Assembly: GCF_020539505.1 (NCBI RefSeq)
Contig: NZ_JACDXW010000001.1
Location: 372,001-436,000 of the forward strand
DNA: 64,000 bases
Source of the DNA: Mesopusillimonas faecipullorum
Lineage (GTDB): Bacteria > Pseudomonadota > Gammaproteobacteria > Burkholderiales > Burkholderiaceae_B
Direction of reading: 5' to 3'
The position numbers were made by a program, and so were the translations under genes. The notes below the pieces were generated by a model, which was given only the letters and a program-made list of their open reading frames with translations, had not been told where the DNA came from and ran no database searches. This document shows positions 45,949-58,217 of the stretch, one piece after another; within the stretch, counting starts at the first letter, position 1, and the number at the start of each line of letters is the position of its first letter.

Positions 45949-47280
45949 ATGACCGACCAATACGCAGCCCTGTATGCATCCTATCAGTGGCTCGTGCCGT
46001 CCCAGATGAACATCGCACAAGCGTGTATACACCGCTGGGCCGAGAATTCCCACGAAGGGCGGCGTATAGCCTTGCACGTGGAAGACGAGTTCGGACAGGG
46101 TGTCAGCTGGTCTTACCAGCAGCTATCCGACATGGCACACCAGCTAGCCAATGGGCTGTTGCGCATGGGGGTTCAGCCCGGCGACCGCGTGGTCGTAGCC
46201 ATGGCACAGCCGGCACAATTTCTTGCCGCTCTAAGCGCCGTACTCGATGTAGGCGCCGTTGCCGTACCGCTTTCCACCCGCATGAGCGCCGCCCGTCGCA
46301 TACGCTGCGTGCGCGATGCCAAAGCCCGAACAGCCTTGGTCGATGCTTCTTCCGGCCCAGAACTTCTGCAATCGCAAGCGCAATGCCCCGAGCTCATCCA
46401 AGTCGTCGGCTTGGGCTTTACCCACGACGACATCATCCCCTGGCGCACCCTGCTGGCACGCCAACCCACCACATTCAAACCTCGCCTCACCCGGGCTGAC
46501 GCCCCCGCCCTGCTGCTATTCGATATCGCGGATAAGCACGTGGGCCAGCTATTCAGCCATCAAGCGCTAATCGGTGCCTTACCAGGGTTCGTCTGCGCCC
46601 AAAGCTGGTTCCCTCAAGCCGGTGATTCCCTTTACACCAGCCTGGACTGGTGCAGCACCGAAGGTTTATTGGGTGGCGTATTGCCCGCGCTTTATTTTGG
46701 CCGGCCATGTATTACAAGCTTGGCCCCCAACTTAGGGCAGCATTGCTACGAGATTCTCGAGCGCTACCGCGTCAGCAATCTGCTTGTCGACATCCAAACC
46801 TTGCTGCGACTGCAAGCCACCCTTCAAGCACAAGACACCCGCCCCCGCCTGGCTTTGCGCGCCATTGCGCTACAAGCGCCTCCTACCGCCAACACTTCTT
46901 TGCTGGAATGGTGCCAACGTGAACTGGGTGTGCAGCCTGATGTCCTGTTCAGTCTTCCCCAAGCCGTTGCAGTCATCGGTCAGGCTCACGAAAAATGGCC
47001 AAGCCAAGCGGGCAGCATAGGTCGCCCTTACCCAGGCCATTTGGCAACCGTGCTAGATTCCCAAGGCCACCCCAGCCCTGCCGGCGCTCCCGGTGAGCTC
47101 GTCCTGAACCGTTACGACATTCAGGGGCACTCCGACCCCGCCCGCCATCTTGGCACCTGGAAGCCCGACGGCACATGGGTCGAGCCGGAAGGCGATTGGC
47201 TGCATACCGGTCTTGGGGCTTATATAGACAAGCAAGGCGACATCTGGCTCGTCGACGCCCTTCCTGTTTCTGGGGGATAA
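45949..47280 (+). CDS. Degenerate AMP-binding (acyl-CoA synthetase-like) protein lacking catalytic motifs and C-terminal domain
   Basis: 443 residues homologous to the large domain of ANL-superfamily acyl-CoA synthetases (QWLVPSQMNIAQACIHRWA, NGLLRMGVQPGDRVVVAM, PGELVLNRYDIQGH). Where the A3 phosphate loop (TSG[ST]TGxPKG) should be, residues 191-201 read FDIADKHVGQL, with the following SHQALIGALPG intact. The A5 YGxTE region is LFSLPQAVAVIG (333-344). The A7 TGD has lost its Asp (WLHTGLGAYID). The protein stops at the hinge (LVDALPVSGG), so the C-terminal domain with the catalytic lysine is missing. The frame is open. The ATG at 45949 is preferred to a TTG at 45928. Likely a pseudoenzyme or an early decay product. 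Confidence 0.75.
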   Translation: MTDQYAALYASYQWLVPSQMNIAQACIHRWAENSHEGRRIALHVEDEFGQGVSWSYQQLSDMAHQLANGLLRMGVQPGDRVVVAMAQPAQFLAALSAVLDVGAVAVPLSTRMSAARRIRCVRDAKARTALVDASSGPELLQSQAQCPELIQVVGLGFTHDDIIPWRTLLARQPTTFKPRLTRADAPALLLFDIADKHVGQLFSHQALIGALPGFVCAQSWFPQAGDSLYTSLDWCSTEGLLGGVLPALYFGRPCITSLAPNLGQHCYEILERYRVSNLLVDIQTLLRLQATLQAQDTRPRLALRAIALQAPPTANTSLLEWCQRELGVQPDVLFSLPQAVAVIGQAHEKWPSQAGSIGRPYPGHLATVLDSQGHPSPAGAPGELVLNRYDIQGHSDPARHLGTWKPDGTWVEPEGDWLHTGLGAYIDKQGDIWLVDALPVSGG

Positions 47281-47311
47281 TCACAGCTTGTGATTCCCTC
47301 AGGAGCCCCGT

Positions 47312-47833
47312 ATGGCGCTGTATGAGTATGACGGCCACCGCCCCGCCATCCACCCCGACACTTTCATTTTTGACAGCGCCGACATCATAGGCCGTGTCAC
47401 CCTCGAAGCTGGCGCCAGCGTCTGGAGCAACGTCAGTATTCGCGCCGACAACGACATCATCCATATAGGGCGTAACAGCAACGTCCAAGAGGGCAGCGTT
47501 TTGCACGTCGACCCCGGCACCCCCCTGTTGATCGGTGAAAACGTCACCATAGGCCACCAAGCCATGCTACATGGCTGTACCATAGGAGATGGCGCACTGA
47601 TAGGCATGCAAGCCATCGTGCTCAATCGCGCGCGTATTGGTCGAAACTGCCTCATTGGTGCCGGCGCCATCGTACCCGAAGGCCGCGAAATACCCGACAA
47701 CTCTTTGGTTATCGGCATCGGCAAAATCGTACGCGAACTCACCCAAGAAGAGATCGCCGACCTGCATCGCAACACACAAAGCTATGTTGACCGCGGCCAA
47801 GAGTTTCGCAGCCGCCTTAAGCGCCTGAACTGA
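47312..47833 (+). CDS. Gamma-carbonic-anhydrase-family hexapeptide-repeat protein
   Basis: 173-residue left-handed beta-helix protein. Hexapeptide repeats run from ADIIGRVTLEAGASVWSNV to GAIVPEGREIPDNSLVIGIG. The three zinc-type histidines of the family are in place: H65 (LHVDPG), H82 and H87 (GHQAMLHGC). Related to YrdA/CaiE/PaaY; carbonic anhydrase or thioesterase activities have been shown for members, but which applies here is unknown. Cytoplasmic trimer expected. 31 bases after the AMP-binding gene. Confidence 0.9.
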   Translation: MALYEYDGHRPAIHPDTFIFDSADIIGRVTLEAGASVWSNVSIRADNDIIHIGRNSNVQEGSVLHVDPGTPLLIGENVTIGHQAMLHGCTIGDGALIGMQAIVLNRARIGRNCLIGAGAIVPEGREIPDNSLVIGIGKIVRELTQEEIADLHRNTQSYVDRGQEFRSRLKRLN

Positions 47834-47872
47834 CGCCACTTTTTTCCTTTTTTACGCATTTCCCTGTTTTCG

Positions 47873-48793
47873 ATGAGCGACTTTCTACAAAAGCTTCTAT
47901 CCGCCGATCGCAGCACACGCATACAGATCGTCAGCCTAGAGCAATCCTGGCAAACCGGTCTTGCACATCAGCACTATCCCGAATGCGTGCGCAATCTGCT
48001 GGGCGAACTGGTTAGCGCCGCCGTATTGCTCACCTCCAACATCAAGTTCGAGGGCTCGCTTATCCTTCAATTACAAGGTGATGGCCCTGTTGCGCTTATC
48101 GTGGTCGAATGCGACAGCGAACTCAATATTCGCGCTACCGCCACTTTGCGCGAAGGTCAGCCTATCCCCGAAGACGGTAATCTTCAGCAGCTTATGAACG
48201 CCCAGAATCAAGGGCGCTTCTCGGTCATTCTTGATCCTCGCCGTTCTGATAGCAATATGAGCACCTACCAAGGCATAGTGCCCCTGGAAGGCGATACCGT
48301 AGCCGAAGTGCTGCAAGCTTATATGCACCATTCCGAACAGCTGGATACGCGTCTGTGGCTGGCCGCCGACGGGCAGCGTTGCGCCGGCTTGTTACTGCAA
48401 CGCCTGCCGCGCGAGGGCGGTCATGCCCAGTTGGACGATACCGTGGACCAAGACGATTGGGATCATCTGCTCGCCCTGACGTCTACCCTTACCCCAGACG
48501 AGCTACGCCAGTTGGATGCACAGGCTTTGCTGCACCGCCTATACTGGAACGAGTCACTGACTGCCTTCGAACCTCAAGGGGTACGCTGGTGGTGCCCTTG
48601 TACACGCGACCGCGTAGCCAATATGCTGCGCATGCTGGGCAAACATGAGCTCGAAGATCTGCTTACCGAGCGTCAGCAAATAGACGTATCGTGCAATTTC
48701 TGCGGCAAGCCTTATCGCTTCGATGCCATAGACTGTACCCAGCTCTTTCTCGACGCTCAAGACACCCCTCCTTCCTCGTCTAGTCCGCAGTAG
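47873..48793 (+). CDS. hslO: Redox-regulated molecular chaperone Hsp33
   Basis: 306-residue oxidative-stress holdase. The redox zinc centre is complete: CPC (C241, C243) and CNFC (C274, C277). The N-terminal core (EQSWQTGLAHQHYPECVRNLLGEL, LILQLQGDGPVALIVVEC, YQGIVPLEGDTVAEVLQAYMHHSEQLDTRLWLA) is typical. On oxidation the cysteines form disulfides, release zinc and unfold the linker to expose client-binding surface. Starts 39 bases after the hexapeptide protein. Confidence 0.95.
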   Translation: MSDFLQKLLSADRSTRIQIVSLEQSWQTGLAHQHYPECVRNLLGELVSAAVLLTSNIKFEGSLILQLQGDGPVALIVVECDSELNIRATATLREGQPIPEDGNLQQLMNAQNQGRFSVILDPRRSDSNMSTYQGIVPLEGDTVAEVLQAYMHHSEQLDTRLWLAADGQRCAGLLLQRLPREGGHAQLDDTVDQDDWDHLLALTSTLTPDELRQLDAQALLHRLYWNESLTAFEPQGVRWWCPCTRDRVANMLRMLGKHELEDLLTERQQIDVSCNFCGKPYRFDAIDCTQLFLDAQDTPPSSSSPQ

Positions 48794-48838
48794 TTCCCAC
48801 AATCGACGGGCCCCTCGTCCCCGCCCATACTGTTCGGT

Positions 48839-49843
48839 ATGGGCGTCTACCTTTCTTCTTTCCGGTTCAAACAAAAAGGTAGCGGCCTGGCCGAATTCGG
48901 CTTGGCCGCTGTGCTGCTGCTTGCTATCGGGCTGGGCACCGTCGAAATCGCACACTGGATGGCGGTACGCCAAGTGCTGAGCCTGGCCTTGCAACAAGCC
49001 GCACGCACAGGCGCCGTCAACCATGGCCACCCTGGCCAGATTGCCGAAAGCTTCGAAAATGCCTTGCTTCCACTATTTACACCGGCGGCCTCGGCACAAC
49101 AACGTCTGCATCAACACCTGGAAGCCGTTCAAGTTCAGCTAGGGGCCCCAGCTTGGCACATGGCTGTTCTAAGCCCGCATCTTGCAGCGTTCAACGAATT
49201 CGACCCGCCTGAACCCTTCGCCGGTGCCTCGGTCGGCACGCCTGCAACGCTATCCCTTTTATCCGCAGCGCATCATCTACGGCGCATAGACAACGATTAT
49301 CAAGATCTGCAACACAGAAGATATTTGGCTCGTGGCTGGCCTGAAGGCCGAGGTCCCGGCTCAGCACAAACCATTTACGAAGCCAACACCCTTACGCTGG
49401 CACTCATCTATCCTCATCGCCCTTTGCTTCCTCTCACCCGCCAGTTATTGCGATTATTGCCTGGGGGCTCGGCAAACTACGCGGCGCGCATCTTAAGCCA
49501 GGGCTACTTGCCCTTAAGCCGAAAAATCAGCCAGACCATGCAAAGCCACCCGGTACGCTGGCCCAGTCTAGCGTCGGGAAAAATCACCTACGACATGACA
49601 GGCCCCAAGCTGGCGGATATGGGCCAGGCTTGCCCAGGCTGTCACCACGATAGTGGCGGCCAGCCAAGTCCGGGGGCGGGCTCGAATACAAGCGGGGGCA
49701 ATACAGACATTGGCCCAGGCATCAGCGATGCGCCTGGCGCTGGGCAACTGCCCAGCACGGGAATAGCCCCAGCACCAGGCGGTGCTGAGGATGCGCCGAT
49801 AATGGAAGATCTGTGTGGGATTGCCTTGTGTTGCGCAGACTAA
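48839..49843 (+). CDS. Orphan TadE-like membrane protein with Gly/Pro-rich tail
   Basis: 334 residues. The N-terminus KQKGSGLAEFGLAAVLLLAIG is a TadE-type prepilin-like helix (Glu at the +5-like position, one membrane span about residues 18-36). The following region (40-260) is helical and exported, with a later hydrophobic stretch LLPLTRQLLRLLPGG. The tail (265-334) carries CPGCHH near residue 272, a low-complexity Gly/Pro/Ser segment and ends CGIALCCAD, an unusual cluster of cysteines. No other tad/flp gene is nearby and no Shine-Dalgarno is obvious. Its stop overlaps the ftsB stop on the other strand (49840-49843). Role unknown. Confidence 0.65.
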   Translation: MGVYLSSFRFKQKGSGLAEFGLAAVLLLAIGLGTVEIAHWMAVRQVLSLALQQAARTGAVNHGHPGQIAESFENALLPLFTPAASAQQRLHQHLEAVQVQLGAPAWHMAVLSPHLAAFNEFDPPEPFAGASVGTPATLSLLSAAHHLRRIDNDYQDLQHRRYLARGWPEGRGPGSAQTIYEANTLTLALIYPHRPLLPLTRQLLRLLPGGSANYAARILSQGYLPLSRKISQTMQSHPVRWPSLASGKITYDMTGPKLADMGQACPGCHHDSGGQPSPGAGSNTSGGNTDIGPGISDAPGAGQLPSTGIAPAPGGAEDAPIMEDLCGIALCCAD

Positions 49844-50196
49844 CGTTGCGCCGGTCGTGGGGTATTGGGCCGTGGAGTATTGGTGGCCGGCGCCGCACGA
49901 CGCGGCGTTTGCGGCCTGGCCTCGTTAGGCGCCAGCAGTTGCACGAAGACTTCGCCCTCGCGTATCAGGCCAAGCTCGCCACGGGCGCGCTCTTCGACAG
50001 CCTGGGTGCCTGACTTAAGATCCTGAACTTCGGCGGCCAGCGCATTATTACGCGCCGTGAGCGCCGCATTGACCTCGTGCTGTTCGGTGATTTGCTTGCG
50101 TAACTCGTGTACGCGCAGCCAGCCACCCTTGCCCCACCATAAGGGGTATTGGATGGCGGCTGTCAGCAAGGCCAGAGCGATCAGCAGCAGTCTCAT
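49840..50196 (-). CDS. ftsB: Cell division protein FtsB
   Basis: 118-residue bitopic divisome protein. One membrane helix (RLLLIALALLTAAIQYPLWW, 2-21) is followed by a coiled coil (HELRKQITEQHEVNAALTARNNALAAEVQDLK) and the conserved EERARGELGLIREGEVFVQLL. The tail (residues 93-118) is Pro/Arg/Thr-rich and longer than in E. coli FtsB (103 residues). It forms the FtsQLB complex. Follows eno by 27 bases, as in many proteobacteria. Confidence 0.95.
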   Translation of the reverse strand: MRLLLIALALLTAAIQYPLWWGKGGWLRVHELRKQITEQHEVNAALTARNNALAAEVQDLKSGTQAVEERARGELGLIREGEVFVQLLAPNEARPQTPRRAAPATNTPRPNTPRPAQR

Positions 50197-50223
50197 AGCA
50201 GGATTCTGGCCCGTGCTCCGTGA

Positions 50224-51630
<1,407 letters not shown>

Positions 51631-52473
51631 TTATTCGAACAAGGCCTGTTGCTTGACCACCCGGTCTATTTGCACCAGTGACGCCAGCAAAGCCTGGATC
51701 TGATCCAGCGGCACCGCATTAGGGCCGTCGGACATGGCATGCTCGGGATCGGGGTGGGTTTCCATGAACAGACCTGAAATACCCACCGCTACCGCCGCAC
51801 GCGCCAACACAGGCACAAACTCGCGCTGGCCACCGGAACTGCTACCTTGCCCGCCCGGCAGCTGCACCGAGTGTGTGGCATCAAAAACGACCGGACAATC
51901 AGTTTCGCGCATGATAGCCAGGGAACGCATATCGGACACCAAATTGTTGTAACCAAAAGAGGCGCCGCGTTCACACACCAAGATATTGCTGCCGTCTCCG
52001 CCGGCTTCGATAGCTGCGGCGCGCGCCTTGCGCGCTACCTGCAGCATATCGTGCGGAGCCAGAAACTGGCCTTTCTTGATGTTGACGGGTTTAAGCGTAG
52101 CTGCGCACGCACGGATAAAGTCGGTTTGGCGGCATAGGAAGGCCGGCGTCTGCAAGACGTCGACCACATCTGCCACTGCCTTGACCTGGTCTTCGGTATG
52201 GACGTCAGTGAGCACCGGGACCCCAAAATGCGCACGTACGTCGGCCAGTATTTGCAAGCCTTGTTCCATACCTGGGCCGCGAAATGACTCGCCCGAGCTG
52301 CGGTTGGCTTTGTCGAAAGAGCTTTTATAAACGAACGGCACCCCCAGGGCGGATGTGATTTCGCACAGGCGCCCCGCCGTCTCGAAAGCCAGTTCGCGCG
52401 ATTCAATAACGCAAGGGCCGGCTATGAGGAAAAAGGGATGCTCGAGCCCGACTTGGAAGTTTCCGATGTTCAT
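51631..52473 (-). CDS. kdsA: 3-deoxy-8-phosphooctulonate synthase (KDO-8-P synthase)
   Basis: 280-residue cytoplasmic enzyme condensing PEP with arabinose-5-phosphate for LPS inner-core [68 protein letters not shown], and [26 protein letters not shown] are diagnostic. No conserved metal Cys near the N-terminus as in class II enzymes (GPCVIES Cys follows Pro; class cannot be settled by eye). Twelve bases after pyrG. Confidence 0.96.
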   Translation of the reverse strand: MNIGNFQVGLEHPFFLIAGPCVIESRELAFETAGRLCEITSALGVPFVYKSSFDKANRSSGESFRGPGMEQGLQILADVRAHFGVPVLTDVHTEDQVKAVADVVDVLQTPAFLCRQTDFIRACAATLKPVNIKKGQFLAPHDMLQVARKARAAAIEAGGDGSNILVCERGASFGYNNLVSDMRSLAIMRETDCPVVFDATHSVQLPGGQGSSSGGQREFVPVLARAAVAVGISGLFMETHPDPEHAMSDGPNAVPLDQIQALLASLVQIDRVVKQQALFE

Positions 52474-52485
52474 GGTTGTTGGCCC

Positions 52486-54216
<1,731 letters not shown>

Positions 54217-54232
54217 TTACTGCTGTTCTTAC

Positions 54233-56026
54233 TTAGATGGCTTGCGTTCTTTCCTGTAGCCAAGCCAAGGCCGGCCCGGTCACCCAAGGTGCCAAACGCT
54301 CTCGCACCAGCGTGTGGTAATCGTTCAACCACGCACGTTCGCCGGCATCAAGCAGCGTGCGGTCTATGCAACGCGTGTCTATGGGACATAGCGTCAGGGT
54401 TTCGAAACGCAGAAACTGACCGAACTCGGTTTGCTGGGCCGGTACGCAGGCCACCAGGTTTTCTATGCGTATGCCCCAGCGCCCCGGACGGTACAGGCCT
54501 GGCTCGTTGGAGGTAATCATACCCGGGCGCATAGCAGACTCGGGCCGCACCGGCGAACGATAGGAAATGGACTGAGGACCCTCGTGCACATTCAGGAAGT
54601 ACCCGACCCCATGACCGGTGCCATGCCCGAACTCCAGGCCCGCTTGCCATAAAGGTTGGCGCGCCAAGGCGTCTAGCATGGGCCCGGGCGTACCTGTGGG
54701 GAAAACCGCGCGCGAAAGCGCAATCATGCCTTTAAGTACAAGGGTGAAATCCTCTTGGTGCGCTTGGGTAATGTTGCCAACCGGCACGACGCGCGTGATG
54801 TCTGTCGTGCCCCCCAGATACTGCCCACCCGAATCGATCAACAGCAGCCCGTCGGAGTCGATAAGCGAATAGGAATCAGGGCTAGCCTGATAATGCGGCA
54901 TGGCGCCATTGGCGTTGAACGCCGCTATGGTAGAAAAGCTGGGGCTGACAAAATGCTCACGACGCGCACGGGCTGCCGTGATTTGCTCATCTACCGTCAA
55001 CTCCGTTATGGGTTCGCGGCCCAGTGCAGACTCGAACCAGGCGAAGAACTCGCATAATGCGGCGCCATCTTGTTCCATCGCGGCACGCACGTGCTGCAAC
55101 TCGGCTTCTGTTTTGCACGCCTTTTGCAACTGGGTGGGATTAGGCGCATGCACCAGCTTGGCTTTTACCCCTGCTAGCACCCCCGCAGTCACACGGGCCG
55201 GGTCCACCAGCACCGCCTCCTGGGCTGACAGGGCACGCAAAGCCGATAAAGCCTGTTCGTAGGGCAACAAACGGACGCCGTCTTGCGCCAGGCGTTCGGC
55301 CAAGGCGCTATCCACTTTGCCCTCGGCCACGAACAAACACGCTTCGTTGGGCCCCACCAACAGATGGGACAAAAACACCGGGTTGTAAGAGACATCGGCA
55401 CCGCGCAGGTTCAGCAGCCAGGCAATGTCGTCCAAGGTGGACACCCAGTGCCACTGTACGCCCTTGCTCTGCATCACTGCCCGCACCGCTGCCAGTTTTT
55501 CCGTACGGCTGCGGCATGCGTAAGGCATGAGGTGCTCGTAAACCGGCGCAGCCGGCAAGGCGGGCCGTTCAGCCCAAACCTGCCCGGCAAGATCCAGGTC
55601 GGTGACCCAAACCAAGCCGGCGGCCTTCAGGGTTTCGCCCCACGCAGCTGCAGCATCGACACTGATGGTCATGCCATCCACCGCCACCCTTGCCCCGGCA
55701 GCCAGGTTTTGCGCCAGCCAAGCCGACGGCGCGGGCACCTCTGCCGCCCCCGCGCGCATCAACAGAATGCCGGTGCCCGCCAGATCGTGCTCGGCCTGCT
55801 CCCAATAGCGACTATCCGTCCACAAGCCCGCTTGTGTTTGTGTAACGACCAAGGTGCCGGCCGACCCGGTGAAGCCCGAGAACCAGGCTCGTGCCTGCCA
55901 ATGCTCGGGTAGATATTCCGACAAATGCGGATCGGAAGACAGCACCACACATGCCGACAAGCCTTGAGCGGTCATGAGGGACTGCAAGGCCGCAATGCGG
56001 GCGGCGTAGACGGTATCGTGTTGCAT
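54233..56026 (-). CDS. Xaa-Pro aminopeptidase (M24B, large three-domain form)
   Basis: 597-residue cytoplasmic metallopeptidase cleaving N-terminal residues before proline. Two N-terminal creatinase-like domains precede the pita-bread catalytic domain. Metal ligands: two aspartates in LLIDSGGQYLGGTTDITRV, H in GHGTGHGVG (FLNVHEGP follows), E in TSNEPGLYR and E in GIRIENLV. The ATG at 56026 is chosen over a start at 56107 that would overlap the CoA-transferase gene. The stop of that gene is two bases away, so they may be co-transcribed though unrelated in function. Confidence 0.93.
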   Translation of the reverse strand: MQHDTVYAARIAALQSLMTAQGLSACVVLSSDPHLSEYLPEHWQARAWFSGFTGSAGTLVVTQTQAGLWTDSRYWEQAEHDLAGTGILLMRAGAAEVPAPSAWLAQNLAAGARVAVDGMTISVDAAAAWGETLKAAGLVWVTDLDLAGQVWAERPALPAAPVYEHLMPYACRSRTEKLAAVRAVMQSKGVQWHWVSTLDDIAWLLNLRGADVSYNPVFLSHLLVGPNEACLFVAEGKVDSALAERLAQDGVRLLPYEQALSALRALSAQEAVLVDPARVTAGVLAGVKAKLVHAPNPTQLQKACKTEAELQHVRAAMEQDGAALCEFFAWFESALGREPITELTVDEQITAARARREHFVSPSFSTIAAFNANGAMPHYQASPDSYSLIDSDGLLLIDSGGQYLGGTTDITRVVPVGNITQAHQEDFTLVLKGMIALSRAVFPTGTPGPMLDALARQPLWQAGLEFGHGTGHGVGYFLNVHEGPQSISYRSPVRPESAMRPGMITSNEPGLYRPGRWGIRIENLVACVPAQQTEFGQFLRFETLTLCPIDTRCIDRTLLDAGERAWLNDYHTLVRERLAPWVTGPALAWLQERTQAI

Positions 56027-56027
56027 A

Positions 56028-56681
56028 TTAGACCAGTGCGGAAACGTCCAGTTTGGCGGGTGTCTTGGCCTTGACCTCGTCAACCGTGACGCCGGGCGCC
56101 AATTCAATCAGTTTGAGGCCTTGCTCGCCGACTTCCATGACGCACAAATCGGTAATGATCAAATTCACCACCCCCACGCCGGTTAGCGGCAAGGTGCACG
56201 CTGGCAACAGCTTGGCTTCTTCGGTGCCATCTTTTTTGCGGGCCACATGCTCCATCAGCACGACGACTCGCTTGACACCGGCCACTAGGTCCATGGCGCC
56301 GCCCATGCCCTTGATCATCTTGCCGGGAATCATCCAATTGGCCAGGTCTCCGTTTTCGGACACCTGCATGGCCCCCAGAATAGCCAGGTTGATTTTGCCC
56401 GCACGAATCATCGCGAACGAATCCGCCGACGAAAAGAAAGAAGACCCCGGCAAAGTCGTGACAGTCTGCTTTCCCGCATTGATCAAGTCGGGGTCGATCT
56501 CGCTTTCGGTGGGGAACGGGCCTATGCCCAGCAAACCATTCTCGGACTGCAGCCAGACTTCCATGCCGTCAGGCACGTGGTTGGCCACCAAGGTGGGCAA
56601 GCCTATGCCCAAGTTCACATAAAAGCCGTCCTGCAGCTCGCGCGCCGCACGTGCGGCCATTTCATCACGATTCCATGGCAT
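56028..56681 (-). CDS. scoB: 3-oxoacid CoA-transferase subunit B
   Basis: 217-residue small subunit carrying the catalytic glutamate E47 in [12 protein letters not shown], which forms the CoA-thioester intermediate. [16 protein letters not shown] and [18 protein letters not shown] complete the family pattern (ScoB/AtoA/PcaJ). Likely moves CoA from succinyl-CoA to acetoacetate or beta-ketoadipate. It starts 12 bases after subunit A; AAGGAGAACC lies upstream of the ATG. Confidence 0.92.
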   Translation of the reverse strand: MPWNRDEMAARAARELQDGFYVNLGIGLPTLVANHVPDGMEVWLQSENGLLGIGPFPTESEIDPDLINAGKQTVTTLPGSSFFSSADSFAMIRAGKINLAILGAMQVSENGDLANWMIPGKMIKGMGGAMDLVAGVKRVVVLMEHVARKKDGTEEAKLLPACTLPLTGVGVVNLIITDLCVMEVGEQGLKLIELAPGVTVDEVKAKTPAKLDVSALV

Positions 56682-56693
56682 GTCGGTTCTCCT

Positions 56694-57392
56694 TCAGGCG
56701 CTGCGCACAGTGCGCTGCTCTATGCGTTTCTCGGGGCTGGCATTAACCACAATGCGGTGTACATAAATACCCGGCAAGTGGATGGAGTCTGGGTCCAGTT
56801 CTCCTGTTTCGACCACTTTCTCGACTTCGACCACCGTCAGTTTGCCGGCCATGGCGACATTGGGGTTGAAGTTGCGCGCTGTCTTGTTGAAGATCAGATT
56901 GCCACTGCGATCCGCCACGTGCGCCTTGACCAGCGACACATCGGGTAGCAGAGCGTGTTCCATGACGTACTGCTCGCCGTTGAATTCGCGGATTTCTTTA
57001 CCGTCGGCGACAATCGTGCCCACCCCGGTGCGCGTAAAGAACGCAGGAATGCCCGCCCCTCCTGCCCGCAATTTCTCGGCCAGCGTGCCCTGGGGCGTGA
57101 ACTCCAGCTCAAGCTCTCCGGACAGATACTGACGCTCGAATTCCTTGTTTTCGCCCACGTAGGACGAAATCATTTTTTTAATCTGTCGGGTTTCCAGCAG
57201 TTGACCCAGGCCAAAACCATCGACCCCGGCGTTGTTGCTGATGCAGGTCAGTTGCTTAACACCCGAGTCACGCAAACCCGCGATCAGGGCTTCTGGAATT
57301 CCACACAGGCCAAAGCCTCCCACGGCGATGGTCATCCCGTCTGCGACGATACCCTGCAAGGCAGCGTGCGCATTGGCATACACTTTATCCAT
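56694..57392 (-). CDS. scoA: 3-oxoacid CoA-transferase subunit A
   Basis: 232-residue large-type subunit [55 protein letters not shown] and the [32 protein letters not shown] segment are characteristic of ScoA/PcaI. Forms an alpha2beta2 enzyme with subunit B. GGATGGAGAG precedes the ATG. Neighbouring thioesterase, ETF-QO and acetyl-CoA synthetase suggest ketone-body or short acyl-CoA use rather than an aromatic pathway, but this is inference. Confidence 0.93.
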   Translation of the reverse strand: MDKVYANAHAALQGIVADGMTIAVGGFGLCGIPEALIAGLRDSGVKQLTCISNNAGVDGFGLGQLLETRQIKKMISSYVGENKEFERQYLSGELELEFTPQGTLAEKLRAGGAGIPAFFTRTGVGTIVADGKEIREFNGEQYVMEHALLPDVSLVKAHVADRSGNLIFNKTARNFNPNVAMAGKLTVVEVEKVVETGELDPDSIHLPGIYVHRIVVNASPEKRIEQRTVRSA

Positions 57393-57477
57393 GTCTCTCC
57401 ATCCTGAAAATTGACTGTTTTCACCAGTTTTGATTCAAACTCTGCCCCAGGCAATTCCGCCCGGCCGGAAGCTGCAT

Positions 57478-57939
57478 TTATTCTTGAGACGCCGTTTCGG
57501 TAAGCACGAAGCATGTGGCAAAACGCCTTAGCTCGTCTTCGGACCAAGGCACCGCCTGCCCCGTGTGTACATCGGTGCATACGATAATGTTTGCACCCCG
57601 CACGTAAACTTCACCCGGCGCTTCTTGGGTATCAATAATGAAATCGAAGGCCATGCTGCTGCGCCCCAGGCGTTTAAACACCAAGCTAACCACAGCCGTC
57701 GCGGGATAAGTCATAGGCTTCAGGAAGTCGGATTCCATATGCACCAACAATGAAGCCCTGTCGCCCGGCACCGGTATACCGGCCAGCGCATAGAGCTGCG
57801 CACGGGCTTCATCGATATACCGCATATACACGGTGTTATTGACATGGTTGAGGGCGTCGAGATCGCCCCAACGCACTGGCAATACGATCTGAAACACCCC
57901 ACCCGCTTGCGGCACAGCCGCCTGACCGACTTCTTGCAT
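57478..57939 (-). CDS. Acyl-CoA thioesterase, 4-hydroxybenzoyl-CoA thioesterase (4HBT) family
   Basis: 153 residues from the ATG at 57939; a GTG at 57996 with GGAAGG upstream would add 19 residues and cannot be excluded. The hot-dog-fold active-site region is VRWGDLDALNHVNNTVYMRYIDEAR, with the catalytic aspartate in GDLD, as in FcbC/YbgC-type enzymes. TATACT on the minus strand inside the longer version could be a -10, favouring the shorter start. Substrate acyl chain unknown. Divergent from ETF-QO. Confidence 0.85.
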   Translation of the reverse strand: MQEVGQAAVPQAGGVFQIVLPVRWGDLDALNHVNNTVYMRYIDEARAQLYALAGIPVPGDRASLLVHMESDFLKPMTYPATAVVSLVFKRLGRSSMAFDFIIDTQEAPGEVYVRGANIIVCTDVHTGQAVPWSEDELRRFATCFVLTETASQE

Positions 57940-58217
57940 CACAAATGCCTCTTGCTTGCCTGAAAATGCTTGTGCAAAAGTATAACGGCTGCTCACACCC
58001 GCCTTCCATCACACACTTTAGCGTTTTCCGCCCTACAACGACTATCGTTATCCGGCATGCCTGTCATCCGCTTTACGCATAAGCTCATAGCGCAAGGCCG
58101 CAACTCTTATAGAAGACTTAAACCATGTAGCAGCGACTACAGTACAATCTGGGAAATGTGGCCTATGCCATCGGGCAAACGGCAAAAACCAATACGATCC
58201 TCAGGAGAGAGCAAGCT

